64,000 nucleotides of DNA, from contig CAMCUP010000008.1 in the NCBI GenBank assembly GCA_945878885.1, forward strand, positions 1 to 64,000. Reading direction: 5' to 3'. This stretch comes from Polynucleobacter meluiroseus. GTDB taxonomy: Bacteria > Pseudomonadota > Gammaproteobacteria > Burkholderiales > Burkholderiaceae. This document shows positions 9,106 to 18,322 of this stretch, one piece after another (within the stretch, counting starts at the first letter, position 1; each line of letters begins with the position of its first letter). A model generated the notes under the pieces. It did no database searches. It worked only from the letters and a program-made list of their open reading frames with translations, and had not been told where the DNA came from. The translations under genes and the position numbers were made by a program.

Positions 9106-9839
9106 AGCCAGCGCTGCAAAATTGTTTTATCAAATGACCAGGGTCCAGCCGATTGGTTTTGTTGGATGGCCTTGCGGATGTGCTGGAGAAATACGGTGCG
9201 CGCAATGGGACGAGCACCCAATGAATGTAAATGCGGCGTTTCTTGTTGGCAATCGATTATTTCCACCCCTCGATCGTAGCACCATGCACAAAGGGCTGCC
9301 AAGGCAATCTTTGAAGCATTGTCGGTGTGGCTAAACATCGACTCCCCATAGACCATGCCACCAAAATTAACGCAATACAGACCACCAACTAATTGACCAT
9401 TTTTAGTTACTGCAATACTATGCGCATGCCCAGCTTCATGCAGTGCAGTATATGCTTCAATAATTTCATGGGTTATCCAGGTGCCATCTTGATTTTTGCG
9501 TTGTACCGTAGCGCAAGCCCGCAAAACAGTATCAAAATGTTGATCAACCTCAATTTGGGTATTGGGTTGATGGTAAAAAAGACGTAAGGTTTTATGGAGG
9601 GATTTACTAACGATGAATTGTTGGGGGCTAAGAACCATACGGGGGTCGGGTGACCACCATAAAACGGGTTGACGATCGGAATACCAGGGAAATAAACCAA
9701 GCTGATACGCTTTGCTTAATTGCCCAGGGTAAATATGTTCGCTGACCGCAAATAAACCTGGTACATCTGGGTCGGGGTCGCTGGTGCTGCTGGGGTCAGG
9801 GAAGGCATCGGCAATGCCAAGCCAAGGAATGGGGCTCAT
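9102..9839 (-). CDS. aat: Leucyl/phenylalanyl-tRNA--protein transferase
   Basis: Adds Leu or Phe to N-terminal Lys or Arg, the second arm of the N-end rule. The 245-residue sequence shows the family signatures [21 protein letters not shown] near the N-terminus, GVYGESMF-like [20 protein letters not shown], and the C-terminal [20 protein letters not shown]. The stop overlaps the bpt start (ATGA at 9102-9105). The enzyme and Bpt feed the same degradation pathway. Confidence 0.95.
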   Translation of the reverse strand: MSPIPWLGIADAFPDPSSTSDPDPDVPGLFAVSEHIYPGQLSKAYQLGLFPWYSDRQPVLWWSPDPRMVLSPQQFIVSKSLHKTLRLFYHQPNTQIEVDQHFDTVLRACATVQRKNQDGTWITHEIIEAYTALHEAGHAHSIAVTKNGQLVGGLYCVNFGGMVYGESMFSHTDNASKIALAALCAWCYDRGVEIIDCQQETPHLHSLGARPIARTVFLQHIRKAIQQNQSAGPWSFDKTILQRWL

Positions 9840-9853
9840 GGATATGCCATCGC

Positions 9854-10414
9854 CTAGATTTTTTCGTGTGGAAGGATATCTCGACTATGCGTATTACATT
9901 CGAAGTGCGCATCAAGCTTACCTGCGGCGCGATCAGCAAAAAACCATCGAAGGGTTTGTTTGACAGTGGGGAATGCCAGCTCAGCCCAAGGTATATCAGC
10001 TTCTGCAAAGAGGGCTACCTCGAGACTTTCGGTGCCCGCTAAAAAATCGCCGCTACGCATTTGGGCTAAATAAAATAAATGAACTTGCTCAACATGGGCC
10101 ACATTAAGCAGGGAGTAGAGTGGCCCAATGTCAACTTCAGCACCCGCTTCTTCCAGTGTTTCACGAGCAGCTCCTGCGCTAGTGCTTTCACCAAGCTCTA
10201 AAAATCCGGCAGGCAAGGTCCAAAAGCCTAAGCGCGGTTCAATCGCTCGGCGGCAGAGTAACACTTGCTCCTGCCAAACTGGAATACTACCAACCACATT
10301 GCGGGGGTTGAGATAGTGAATATGCTCACAAACTTTGCAAACATGACGGGCACGCGTGTCATCCGCAGGAATTTGTAAATGCACAGTTGAGCCACAGCGG
10401 GTGCAAAATTTCAT
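9854..10414 (-). CDS. Nudix hydrolase with N-terminal zinc ribbon (NudC-like)
   Basis: A 186-residue protein with an N-terminal zinc ribbon (CTRCGS ... CKVCEH) followed by a complete Nudix box, GFLELGESTSAGAARETLEEAG, matching Gx5Ex7REUxEExGU. Nudix enzymes hydrolyse nucleoside diphosphate derivatives with Mg2+; the zinc ribbon recalls NADH pyrophosphatase NudC, but this protein is shorter than NudC and lacks its N-terminal domain, so the substrate is open. It lies 14 bases before aat in the same direction. Confidence 0.88.
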   Translation of the reverse strand: MKFCTRCGSTVHLQIPADDTRARHVCKVCEHIHYLNPRNVVGSIPVWQEQVLLCRRAIEPRLGFWTLPAGFLELGESTSAGAARETLEEAGAEVDIGPLYSLLNVAHVEQVHLFYLAQMRSGDFLAGTESLEVALFAEADIPWAELAFPTVKQTLRWFFADRAAGKLDAHFECNTHSRDILPHEKI

Positions 10415-10471
10415 GGGGAGTAAAGCTTCAGGAGTAAGTGGGTGATAGTCATTTTAGCGGAAGCGATGAGA

Positions 10472-12301
10472 TTAAAAATGTGCTACTAGTGAGCCGCGTA
10501 GGGCATTACAAATAATAATCTCTTCGGCGGCCAAAACTTCGGCAACACTCAGGTTGGCTTCATGGGTTTTTCGCCGATCATCATCGAGCAATTGTTGACG
10601 CATTAATCCTGGCAATACACCTGCACTTAGTGGCGGTGTTAGCCATTGTTGGTTATCTGGAAGGCGAATAAACAGCGAGCTTCGTCCACCCTCGGTAACC
10701 ATGCCTTGTTCATTGGTAAAGAGAGCATCGAAACCACCTTGAGCTACGGCCGCTTGCCATGCGCTGTCGTAGGTGAGTCGTTGAGTCGTTTTATGCTGTA
10801 AAAGTAAATTTCCCGAATACATGACGGCCTCAGCAGGATTATGGAGTAACTGATGTGCCCAAAATACTTTTACTATCGGAGGTAGTGCTTCTAATTTTCC
10901 AAATCGAAATGACATCAGCCCGGCTGGTGATAAATCTAGCCGCAGACGAAAGTGACCTTGGGCTGGAATTTGCCTAAGCGCTTCTGCTAAGGAGACATCC
11001 CAGCTAGACTGCGAAAAGGGAATGCCTAGGCTCTGCGCCGATTTTGCTAGGCGTGCGTAGTGCGCTGGTATTTGAATTGCTTGGCCTGCAGTGACCCGAA
11101 TGGTTTCAAATAAACCTACACTACTGGGTAGATGACTTAAAAAACCTGATTTTACTTGGCACTCTTGCCATTCTGCGGCTGGGCTTGAATCGTTGGTGAT
11201 GCCTGCGCCCACACCCATGACAAAATGGGCTGCTTGGGTTTGAGCGTTGCGCTTTAATAAGATGGTACGAATGGGTACGCTTAAGGCAAAGTCTTGATTA
11301 GGATCAAACCAGCCAAGGGCGCCACAGTAATAGTTGCGGGCCTGGGGCTCAAGGGTGCGGATGATTTCCATGCTGCGCTTTTTTGGTGCACCGGTGACCG
11401 AGCCACAAGGAAAAATTGCTGCCAAAATTTGTTGTAATCGAATGGCGGGTTGTAGCTGGGCAGTGACCGTTGAGGTCATTTGCAATACATCGCCATGGCG
11501 GGCGACTTCAAATAAAGCTGGCACAGTAACGCTGCCAGTGACAGCAATGCGCCCAAGATCATTGCGCAGTAAATCAACAATCATGACATTTTCAGCTCGA
11601 TTTTTTGGGTCGGCGCTTAGGGCTGCTTTTGAACTCTCGAATGCATTGGCAGTGCCTTTCATCGGCATAGCGGTAATTTGTTGTCCAGTACGCTGGACAA
11701 AGAGCTCGGGTGAGTGCGACAAAATAAAGCGGGAGTGGGTTGCGACAAAAGCACCATAACGCCCCGGTTGCCGAGTGCGTAAACGGGCATAGAGTGCTAG
11801 TGGTGCGCCATAGGCTTGACCTTGAACTTGGTAGGTATGGTTAATTTGATAGGTATCACCACTTTGTATCCACGCTTGAATGCGCTCAATATCGGCATCA
11901 AAGCTCGTCGCAGAAATTGACTCGGTTAAATTGGCTACTCCGGCACTGACTTCATCTAGCGGCAACTGCGCTAACTCTGCTAACAGCCATTGATCTAACT
12001 CTACTTTACTGAGTTTGCTAACTGCCGTAAAAGCCCAAGCTTCAATTAAAGGATGATCGGTAGCTGTGCCAGCAGCTTGTGTGGGATTCGGGTGACGTGG
12101 CTCAATGTCTTGTAAATAAGCGCCTAATTCGTAAGCGAAGGCCGCCACTACATAAAGACCTTGTTGGGTGGCAGTTTCAATTGCTGTCAGACAACTTTCA
12201 ATTTCTGTAACTTCTTTAGCAACCCAGTATTGACTAGGGTTGCGATAGAGGCGACTGGTTGGTAGCGCAGCGGTGCTCGCAACATCGTCAAGCAAGATCA
12301 T
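10472..12301 (-). CDS. pabBC: Fused aminodeoxychorismate synthase component I / aminodeoxychorismate lyase
   Basis: Makes p-aminobenzoate for folate: the PabB part aminates chorismate, the PabC part eliminates pyruvate. Residues about 1-390 are a chorismate-binding domain with QINHTYQVQG, the PMKGTA motif bearing the active-site Lys, VDLLRNDLGR and PCGSVTGAPK. Residues about 395-609 are a PLP class IV lyase with GLFETIRV, a TEGGRSSLF motif and the LPGLMRQ segment. At 609 residues it has full length for both halves. The PabB part needs a PabA glutaminase partner that is not in the window. Confidence 0.94.
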   Translation of the reverse strand: MILLDDVASTAALPTSRLYRNPSQYWVAKEVTEIESCLTAIETATQQGLYVVAAFAYELGAYLQDIEPRHPNPTQAAGTATDHPLIEAWAFTAVSKLSKVELDQWLLAELAQLPLDEVSAGVANLTESISATSFDADIERIQAWIQSGDTYQINHTYQVQGQAYGAPLALYARLRTRQPGRYGAFVATHSRFILSHSPELFVQRTGQQITAMPMKGTANAFESSKAALSADPKNRAENVMIVDLLRNDLGRIAVTGSVTVPALFEVARHGDVLQMTSTVTAQLQPAIRLQQILAAIFPCGSVTGAPKKRSMEIIRTLEPQARNYYCGALGWFDPNQDFALSVPIRTILLKRNAQTQAAHFVMGVGAGITNDSSPAAEWQECQVKSGFLSHLPSSVGLFETIRVTAGQAIQIPAHYARLAKSAQSLGIPFSQSSWDVSLAEALRQIPAQGHFRLRLDLSPAGLMSFRFGKLEALPPIVKVFWAHQLLHNPAEAVMYSGNLLLQHKTTQRLTYDSAWQAAVAQGGFDALFTNEQGMVTEGGRSSLFIRLPDNQQWLTPPLSAGVLPGLMRQQLLDDDRRKTHEANLSVAEVLAAEEIIICNALRGSLVAHF

Positions 12302-12342
12302 CGTGGGTAATTACAGAAGGCGGTTAGCAGAAATGGTTTGGC

Positions 12343-12921
12343 TTAATTCAAAATAGTGGCCGACTGAATCACAACGGGTACGGTTGGTACATCGGCGAAG
12401 CGTCCTGCGCCTGGCACATTAACCGTAGTGGTTTGCACTTTTTTAATGGCATCAATGGTTTGCATACCAGAAATAACTTTGCCAAAGACGGTATAGCCAT
12501 TGCCTGCTGCATTGGGATAATTGAGTGCCTCATTGTCTTTGACATTAATAAAAAATTGTGCAGTGGCTGAATCGGGATCGGAGGTACGTGCCATCGCAAG
12601 TGTATAGGCTTGATTCTTGAGCCCATTTTGGGCTTCTGAGGGAATCGGGGCTTGCGTAGGTTTTTGCACCATCTCGGCAGTGAACCCACCACCTTGAATC
12701 ATGAAGCCGTCAATGACACGATGAAAAATAGTGCCATTATAAAAACCGCTTTTGACATAATTCAAAAAATTAGTAGTTGATTTAGGAGCCTTAGTTGAAT
12801 CTAATTCGACAATAAAACTGCCCAGAGTAGTTTTCACTTCGACTTTAGGGCCAGCATAAGCAAATTTAGCAAAGCAAGAGATGCTTACTATAGCTGCTAA
12901 TAAAACCAGAATTTTACGCAT
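12343..12921 (-). CDS. Peptidyl-prolyl cis-trans isomerase, cyclophilin type, exported
   Basis: Periplasmic prolyl isomerase of the PpiA class. The chosen start ATG 12921 has AAGGAA 8 bases upstream and yields a standard signal peptide (MRKILVLLAAIVSISCFAKFAYA); the longer ORF of the track has no such logic. The cyclophilin core shows FHRVIDGFMIQGGG, ATAQFFINVKDN and YTVFGKVISGMQTIDAI, the conserved active-site and hydrophobic-pocket segments. It ends with a short Thr/Val-rich tail and is 192 residues long. Confidence 0.93.
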   Translation of the reverse strand: MRKILVLLAAIVSISCFAKFAYAGPKVEVKTTLGSFIVELDSTKAPKSTTNFLNYVKSGFYNGTIFHRVIDGFMIQGGGFTAEMVQKPTQAPIPSEAQNGLKNQAYTLAMARTSDPDSATAQFFINVKDNEALNYPNAAGNGYTVFGKVISGMQTIDAIKKVQTTTVNVPGAGRFADVPTVPVVIQSATILN

Positions 12922-13023
12922 TAAAATTTCCTTTAAATGAATATGAATAAAGCACACTGAAACCAAACCATAGCTCATTGTATTGACTATTAGGTAAGAC
13001 GGAAGAACGGCTGAGTGATACTC

Positions 13024-14337
13024 CTAGCGATCGGCACGCGCTTGCGCTAATTCGGCCCAAGCGGTGGTGTAGTTAGGGGTGCGTTGGGCCGCTTGCATGC
13101 GCCAGTGTTGCTGTAGACCAGCGCCAGCTAAGCTTAAGGTATTAGCGCCATATTTTTGATTAAGGTGATCCATGACGTGCATGACTTTGCTAGCACCCTG
13201 ATGCTGATCTGCTACAAATAAGTTCCCCTGTTGTTGCGTAGCGGGATGTAGGCCAAGCAGCATGACCCCCGCCTTTTTATATCTGTACCCTAGACGATAG
13301 ATTTTTTCGATACCCATCAGCGCAACTTGAGATAAACGGCGGGTATCGTTACTGGCCACAATGAGGGGGAGGGTGATGCTATTGGCATACCGCTTTTGAT
13401 GATCTGCATAGGAATTTGTTTGAATAAAAACTACTAAATGTGAGCAGATTGAGTCTTGTTGCCGTAATTTTTCTGCGGCGCGTGCAGTGTAGCTTGATAC
13501 AGCTGCGCTTAGATCGGTCAATGTCGTAATAGCTTGACCAAAACTTTTGCTCGAAATAATTTGCTGTTTGGGTTTCCCCCCACTGGTTTGTGGATCCTCT
13601 AAAGCGAGACAAGCTAGGCCATTTAACTCGGCCACTGTGCGTTCAAGTACGACACCAAAACGTTGGCGTATTAAACTTACTTGCGCATATTTCAAATCAC
13701 GGCAGGTAGTAATGCCCATGGCACGTAATTGCATGCGTAAGCACTTGCCAACGCCCCAGATCTCACCGATATCAATTTGGGCCATTAAGCAATCTTCCAC
13801 TAAGGGTTCACAAGCTTGCCAATCGAAGACGCCACCATATTGAGCACGTTTTTTGGCGAGATGATTTGCTAATTTAGCTAGGGTTTTAGTCTTGCCGATG
13901 CCTACACTGGTAGGTAAACCTAAGTAACGACGCGTACAGCGACGAATGGTTTGACCGTAACTAACGGCATCACGATGCATGCCAGTGAGATCGAGAAAGC
14001 ATTCATCAATGGAGTAAATTTCTTGGCGTGGTGCAAAGCTAGCCAGCAAAGCCATCATGCGTGCGCTCATATCACCATAGAGGGTGTAGTTTGAGCTAAA
14101 CCAAATAAGACCATGGCTTTGAATAAGGTGTTTAGCTTGAAAAAAAGGTACGCCCATGCCAATGCCTAGATCTTTCGCTTCTTGGCTGCGTGCGACGATA
14201 CAGCCGTCGTTATTGGAGAGCACGACCACCGGCCTTTTTTCTAACTGTGGATTAAAGACCCGTTCGCAAGAAACATAAAAATTATTGGCATCAATCAGGG
14301 CAAAAGTGGGGCGTAGGGCGCTTGATAGTTGGGGCAT
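13024..14337 (-). CDS. umuC: DNA polymerase V catalytic subunit UmuC (Y family)
   Basis: Translesion polymerase active after SOS induction together with cleaved UmuD. At 437 residues it has UmuC length. The N-terminal catalytic core shows [17 protein letters not shown] with the metal-binding Asp, the YGDMSARMM finger, and [10 protein letters not shown] with the second acidic pair. The helix-hairpin-helix region ([19 protein letters not shown]) and the little-finger domain follow. It lies 57 bases downstream of umuD in one operon controlled by the LexA box at 14821-14842. Confidence 0.95.
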   Translation of the reverse strand: MPQLSSALRPTFALIDANNFYVSCERVFNPQLEKRPVVVLSNNDGCIVARSQEAKDLGIGMGVPFFQAKHLIQSHGLIWFSSNYTLYGDMSARMMALLASFAPRQEIYSIDECFLDLTGMHRDAVSYGQTIRRCTRRYLGLPTSVGIGKTKTLAKLANHLAKKRAQYGGVFDWQACEPLVEDCLMAQIDIGEIWGVGKCLRMQLRAMGITTCRDLKYAQVSLIRQRFGVVLERTVAELNGLACLALEDPQTSGGKPKQQIISSKSFGQAITTLTDLSAAVSSYTARAAEKLRQQDSICSHLVVFIQTNSYADHQKRYANSITLPLIVASNDTRRLSQVALMGIEKIYRLGYRYKKAGVMLLGLHPATQQQGNLFVADQHQGASKVMHVMDHLNQKYGANTLSLAGAGLQQHWRMQAAQRTPNYTTAWAELAQARADR

Positions 14338-14394
14338 GACAATCAGAATGAAGCTAGTTGATAGAAGGTGTTTTACCGAATGTGATTGGCAGGG

Positions 14395-14820
14395 TTATGG
14401 TTTATGAATCACATGTGATACCACCCCCCAGATTTGCAATTCTTGGTCGGCAGCGATTACTAGATCGGGGTAGCTGGGGTTATCGGCCTTGAGAATAATT
14501 TTGCCGCGTTGTCGATGTAGGCGTTTAACGGTAAGCTCCCCGTCAATTACAGCGATGACTACACGTCCATGAGTGGGCTCGACTGAGCGATCAATTACCA
14601 ATAAATCATTATCGTGAATGCCAGCACCAACCATCGAGTCGCCCTTAACACGTAGAAAAAAAGTCGCCTCAGGATGTAAAACCAGATGCTCATTTAGATC
14701 AAGGCGCTTATCGTAATGATCGGCGGCAGGCGATGGAAAGCCTGCGGGGGCTGGGCAGGCATAGAGCGGAAAACTAGCGACTTGCAGCGGGTCTTTGGGG
14801 CGAATAAATGGATTTTGCAT
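14395..14820 (-). CDS. umuD: UmuD, self-cleaving subunit of DNA polymerase V
   Basis: LexA-like protein that cleaves itself on RecA filaments to give UmuD'. The 141-residue sequence has the cleavage region PAPAGFPSPAADHY (Ala-Gly, where E. coli UmuD has Cys-Gly), the catalytic Ser in VKGDSMVGAG and the catalytic Lys in ELTVKRL. The start ATG 14820 lies directly beside the LexA box and has no Shine-Dalgarno sequence; the promoter geometry suggests a nearly leaderless transcript. The order umuD-umuC matches E. coli. Confidence 0.95.
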   Translation of the reverse strand: MQNPFIRPKDPLQVASFPLYACPAPAGFPSPAADHYDKRLDLNEHLVLHPEATFFLRVKGDSMVGAGIHDNDLLVIDRSVEPTHGRVVIAVIDGELTVKRLHRQRGKIILKADNPSYPDLVIAADQELQIWGVVSHVIHKP

Positions 14821-14842
14821 ATACTGTATTTTTATACAGTAT
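14821..14842 (-). promoter_or_regulatory. LexA (SOS) box overlapping the umuDC promoter
   Basis: ATACTGTATTTTTATACAGT plus AT is an almost perfect palindrome; its core CTGTATTTTTATACAG (14824-14839) fits the CTGT-N8-ACAG LexA consensus. Read on the minus strand it contains a -10-like TATAAA, with TTGCTA 18 bases upstream as -35. The box begins only three bases before the umuD start codon, so LexA would block both the promoter and the start region. Confidence 0.93.
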
Positions 14843-14864
14843 AGGGGAGTTTTTTAGCAATTGC

Positions 14865-16175
14865 TTATTTCTTAGCGACTATATCTAATTGGCGCAAAAA
14901 AGCCATTTTTTCGGCAATTTGGGTTTCTAGACCGCGCTCAACTGGCTCATACCAATGGGGCTCTGGCATATCGGTGGGCAGATAGGTTTCACCCGCCGCA
15001 TAAGCATGAGGCTCATCATGCGCATAGCGATAGGCGTGACCATGACCAAGCTCTTTCATTAACTTGGTGGGCGCATTGCGTAAATGAATCGGCACTTCAC
15101 GGCTTTGGTCGCCTGCTACAAAGGCGCGTGCAGCGTTATAGGCCTTGTAACTGGCATTACTTTTGGCTGCTATCGCTAAATACACTACTGCTTGACCAAG
15201 GGCTAATTCGCCTTCGGGCGATCCTAGGCGCTCATAGGTTTGAGCTGCATCGTTAGCTAATTGAATCGCGCGGGGATCGGCCAAACCGACATCTTCCCAG
15301 GCCATACGCACAATGCGGCGCGCTAAGTAACGTGGGTCGGCGCCACCATCAAGCATGCGGCATAACCAGTAGAGCGCTGCATCGGGATGCGAGCCGCGGA
15401 CTGATTTATGCAAGGCAGAAATTTGATCATAAAACTGATCACCACCCTTATCAAAGCGCCTGATATTACTCGCTAAGGTATTTTGCACATAAGCTTGATC
15501 AATTTGTTTGACTTCACACCCTGGGACCGAGAGGGCATTGCGAATTTGTTCGACTAAATTTAATAACCGCCGCGCATCACCATCGGCATGGGCAGCTAAG
15601 GCGTCAATTGCTGCAGAATCAAAGGCGATATCGGGGAGTGCAGCAGCACGGGCACGGGTTAAGAGTAGCTTTAGCTCATCGGTGCTGAGCGGTTTGAGCA
15701 CATAGACTTGCGCACGTGATAACAACGCTGAGATGACTTCAAAGGAAGGATTCTCGGTAGTGGCGCCAATAAAAGTAAAGAGACCTGATTCAACATGAGG
15801 CAAGAGCGCATCTTGTTGGCTTTTATTAAAGCGGTGAATTTCATCAACAAATAAAATTGTTTGACGACCAAATTGCGCCATAGTTTGCTGAGCATGTTCA
15901 ATTGCTTCGCGAATTTCTTTCACGCCTGCCAAGACTGCAGAGATGGCGATGAAGTCGCGCTGAAAGGCTTGTGCAGACAGCCGCGCTAAAGTGGTTTTGC
16001 CCACACCAGGCGGCCCCCATAAAATCATTGAGTGTGGTTGACCCGAAGCAAAGGCTAGATTCAGGGGTTTGCCAGCCGCCAATAAATGGGTCTGACCGAT
16101 GATGGCATCAATGGTTTTAGGGCGTAAAGCCTCAGCTAATGGTGGCGGCGGCTGCGTATTAAAGAGCTCGCCCAT
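14865..16175 (-). CDS. rarA: Replication-associated recombination protein A (AAA+ ATPase)
   Basis: AAA+ ATPase of the RarA/MgsA/WRNIP1 family that acts at stalled replication forks. The 436-residue protein has Walker A (GPPGVGKTT), Walker B (LFVDEIHRFNKSQQDALLP), sensor 1 (GATTENPSFEV) and the C-terminal MgsA tetramerisation region (LYWLCRMLDGGADPRYLARR). The ORF track starts 15 codons upstream, but ATG 16175 gives the usual N-terminus (MGELFNTQ...PLAEALRPKTIDAIIGQ) and avoids overlap with the next gene. It is only 45 bases before umuD yet upstream of the SOS promoter. Confidence 0.95.
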   Translation of the reverse strand: MGELFNTQPPPPLAEALRPKTIDAIIGQTHLLAAGKPLNLAFASGQPHSMILWGPPGVGKTTLARLSAQAFQRDFIAISAVLAGVKEIREAIEHAQQTMAQFGRQTILFVDEIHRFNKSQQDALLPHVESGLFTFIGATTENPSFEVISALLSRAQVYVLKPLSTDELKLLLTRARAAALPDIAFDSAAIDALAAHADGDARRLLNLVEQIRNALSVPGCEVKQIDQAYVQNTLASNIRRFDKGGDQFYDQISALHKSVRGSHPDAALYWLCRMLDGGADPRYLARRIVRMAWEDVGLADPRAIQLANDAAQTYERLGSPEGELALGQAVVYLAIAAKSNASYKAYNAARAFVAGDQSREVPIHLRNAPTKLMKELGHGHAYRYAHDEPHAYAAGETYLPTDMPEPHWYEPVERGLETQIAEKMAFLRQLDIVAKK

Positions 16176-16180
16176 ATTAC

Positions 16181-16672
16181 TTAAGCAAAGAGTATTGCGT
16201 TGGCACCCCATGCCAAGCAAACTATGGCAACGAAGGTGAGATGAGTGCGCATTTTGAGAAATGCTTGGCAGGCTGTGGCATTGTTAAAGTAGTGGGGATA
16301 AGTAGCTTTATCAATCACTAATTGAATCAACAGTAGTGCGGCCAAAATAAGTAGCGCAACCGGAATATACAAATGCAAGGCAAGCCAAGCTGTTAAGGCG
16401 GGAATAATTCCCCAGACCCAGGCATTGCGCTCACTCCACCGTTCGCCAGTAGGCACTATTGAGTTAGTCATAGGTATTACCGAGCTCATCGAACGTAAGT
16501 TGGCGCCCCAATGGATAGCGCCTAAAAAGGCCACAATCACTGCACCATATCCAGCTAGAGATTCAGCAGCCAGAAAATTATTCGGCGTTGAGCTCAGCTG
16601 AATAACAAGTACTAAACCAATAAAAGGCAAGAGACCTGCGTAACCTAAAATGCGTACTGCTTTAAGTGGCAT
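16181..16672 (-). CDS. DUF3429 family membrane protein
   Basis: A small integral membrane protein (163 residues from ATG 16672; GTG 16687 is an alternative) with about five hydrophobic helices. The N-terminal LGYAGLLPFIGLVLV and the LGAIHWG segment are the DUF3429 pattern as I know it. Its function is unknown. It overlaps the end of the upstream 3-hydroxybutyryl-CoA dehydrogenase gene by 11 bases (26 with the GTG start), so it is probably translated from the same message. Confidence 0.8.
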   Translation of the reverse strand: MPLKAVRILGYAGLLPFIGLVLVIQLSSTPNNFLAAESLAGYGAVIVAFLGAIHWGANLRSMSSVIPMTNSIVPTGERWSERNAWVWGIIPALTAWLALHLYIPVALLILAALLLIQLVIDKATYPHYFNNATACQAFLKMRTHLTFVAIVCLAWGANAILFA

Positions 16673-17516
16673 ATTGATATACGCCACGACCTGTTTTGCG
16701 GCCCAAGTAGCCGGCTGCTACTAATTCTTGGAGGAGGGGGCAGGGGCGATATTTTGAATCACTAAAGTTTTCAAAATAGACCTGCATGACGGCCAGACAG
16801 GTATCCAAACCAATTAAGTCGGCTAAGGCTAAGGGGCCAATAGGTTGATTGCAACCCAATTTCATGCCTGCATCAATATCTTCAGCGCTCGCTAAACCTT
16901 CGGCTAGCACAAAAAATGCTTCATTAATCATTGGCAATAAAATTCGGTTAACCACAAAGCCGGGTGAATTTTTAACAGTGATCGGTTCTTTGCCAATATA
17001 TTTAGCCATTTCAATCACCGCATCATGAGTGGCATCGCTAGTTTGTAGACCACGAATTACCTCAACCAAGGCCATTAAGGGCGGTGGATTAAAAAAATGC
17101 ATGCCAATAAAACGTGCTGGATTGGAATTTAAAGCCGCGAGTTTAGTAATCGAAAGGGAAGAGGTATTGGTGGCAATAATCGTTTCTGCGCTAACAATCT
17201 CATCAATTTGCTGGAGAATTTTTTCTTTAGTCGCCTGATTTTCGGTAGCAGCTTCAATAATGATTGATAGCCCATCAAGATCATTATAGTTAGTGCCACC
17301 TTTAATTTTTTGCAGGACAATTGCTTTCGCCTCTGCCGTAAGCACAGCTTTTTTAATGAGGCGATCTAAGCTAGCATTGATTTGATCTAGACCACGCTGC
17401 ACTACAGCATCGTTCATATCGATCATTACGACATCAAGACCAGCAATTGCGCAAACCTGCGCGATGCCATTACCCATTGTGCCTGCGCCGATAATTCCGA
17501 CTGATTGAATTTTCAC
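16662..17516 (-). CDS. 3-hydroxybutyryl-CoA dehydrogenase
   Basis: NAD(P)-dependent oxidation or reduction of 3-hydroxyacyl-CoA, 284 residues. N-terminal Rossmann motif GAGTMGNGIAQVCA, the catalytic region FIGMHFFNPPPLMALVEVI with the conserved His, and NSPGFVVNRILLPMINEA leading to the C-terminal helical domain. It is a stand-alone Hbd/PaaH-type enzyme (no hydratase domain), which could serve butanoyl-CoA or phenylacetate-type catabolism, or PHB precursor metabolism alongside the phasin. The precise pathway cannot be settled here. Confidence 0.93.
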   Translation of the reverse strand: MKIQSVGIIGAGTMGNGIAQVCAIAGLDVVMIDMNDAVVQRGLDQINASLDRLIKKAVLTAEAKAIVLQKIKGGTNYNDLDGLSIIIEAATENQATKEKILQQIDEIVSAETIIATNTSSLSITKLAALNSNPARFIGMHFFNPPPLMALVEVIRGLQTSDATHDAVIEMAKYIGKEPITVKNSPGFVVNRILLPMINEAFFVLAEGLASAEDIDAGMKLGCNQPIGPLALADLIGLDTCLAVMQVYFENFSDSKYRPCPLLQELVAAGYLGRKTGRGVYQYAT

Positions 17517-17569
17517 GTCATACTCTCTGTTAGATTGGGACTAAATTAAATGATTTACATTATTTTGTT

Positions 17570-18298
17570 TTAGCGCTTTTTATATTGAGTGGTGCCAAAT
17601 AGTTGTTCTTTTGCCGTATCGTCAACTAGAGGCTTGCGAAATTCGGTAAGTACTTGCATGCCACGTTGAACTGCAGGGCGAGTGCCAATTTTTTCAAACC
17701 ATTTTTTAAAATGCGGGAATTCATCTAATTCAATACCTTGATTTTTCCAATTGCGGGTCCAGGGATAAATCGCAATGTCGGCAATGGTGTATTCCTTACC
17801 TGCAATAAATGGATGCTTAGTAAGCTGTCGGTCCATGACCCCATAAATACGTTTCGCTTCATTGGTATAGCGATTGACTGCGTAATCAATTTTCTCAGGT
17901 GCGTAGAGACGAAAGTGGTGGTTTTGCCCTAACATGGGCCCAACGCCACCCATTTGAAACATCAACCATTCCATTACCTTGTATTTATCGCGGGTTGATT
18001 TAGGAAGAAAGCGTCCAGTTTTGCCAGCGAGGTAGAGCAAAATTGCGCCCGACTCAAAAAGATGAATTGGCTTGCCATCAGGGCCATTGGGATCAACTAG
18101 CGCGGGAATTTTATTATTGGGGCTAATGGTTAGAAAATCAGGATTAAATTGATCACCTTTGCCAATATTTACTGCGTAGGCATCCCAATCGCGTCCTAAG
18201 CGATAGCCGCATTCTTCCATCATCACATGGACCTTATGCCCATTTGGTGTTGCCCAACTATAGACTTCCATGGGGGTGTTTTGCTTGGGCATCTTCAT
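17570..18298 (-). CDS. Glutathione S-transferase family protein (nu-class, YfcG/YghU-like)
   Basis: A 242-residue GST with an N-terminal thioredoxin-like domain (VYSWATPNGHKVHVMMEECG, then NNKIPALVD and the glutathione-binding LFESGAILLYLA) and an all-helical C-terminal domain (YTIADIAIYPWTRNW). The TPNG start motif places it with the E. coli YfcG/YghU disulfide-bond reductases, which lack the classical Tyr/Ser/Cys and use Thr/Asn. A role in thiol-disulfide exchange or peroxide reduction is inferred from that family. Confidence 0.9.
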   Translation of the reverse strand: MKMPKQNTPMEVYSWATPNGHKVHVMMEECGYRLGRDWDAYAVNIGKGDQFNPDFLTISPNNKIPALVDPNGPDGKPIHLFESGAILLYLAGKTGRFLPKSTRDKYKVMEWLMFQMGGVGPMLGQNHHFRLYAPEKIDYAVNRYTNEAKRIYGVMDRQLTKHPFIAGKEYTIADIAIYPWTRNWKNQGIELDEFPHFKKWFEKIGTRPAVQRGMQVLTEFRKPLVDDTAKEQLFGTTQYKKR

Positions 18299-18322
18299 TC
18301 CTTAGTGATTGTTTGCTAGATT

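Noticed and set aside
11334-11759. 141-codon plus-strand ORF opposite pabBC
   Set aside because: Antisense to well-conserved chorismate-binding motifs; composition is that of a shadow frame and it has no recognisable domain.
13024-14820. umuDC as a mobile-element cargo
   Set aside because: Flanked by ordinary housekeeping genes on both sides, with no integrase or repeats; treated as chromosomal.
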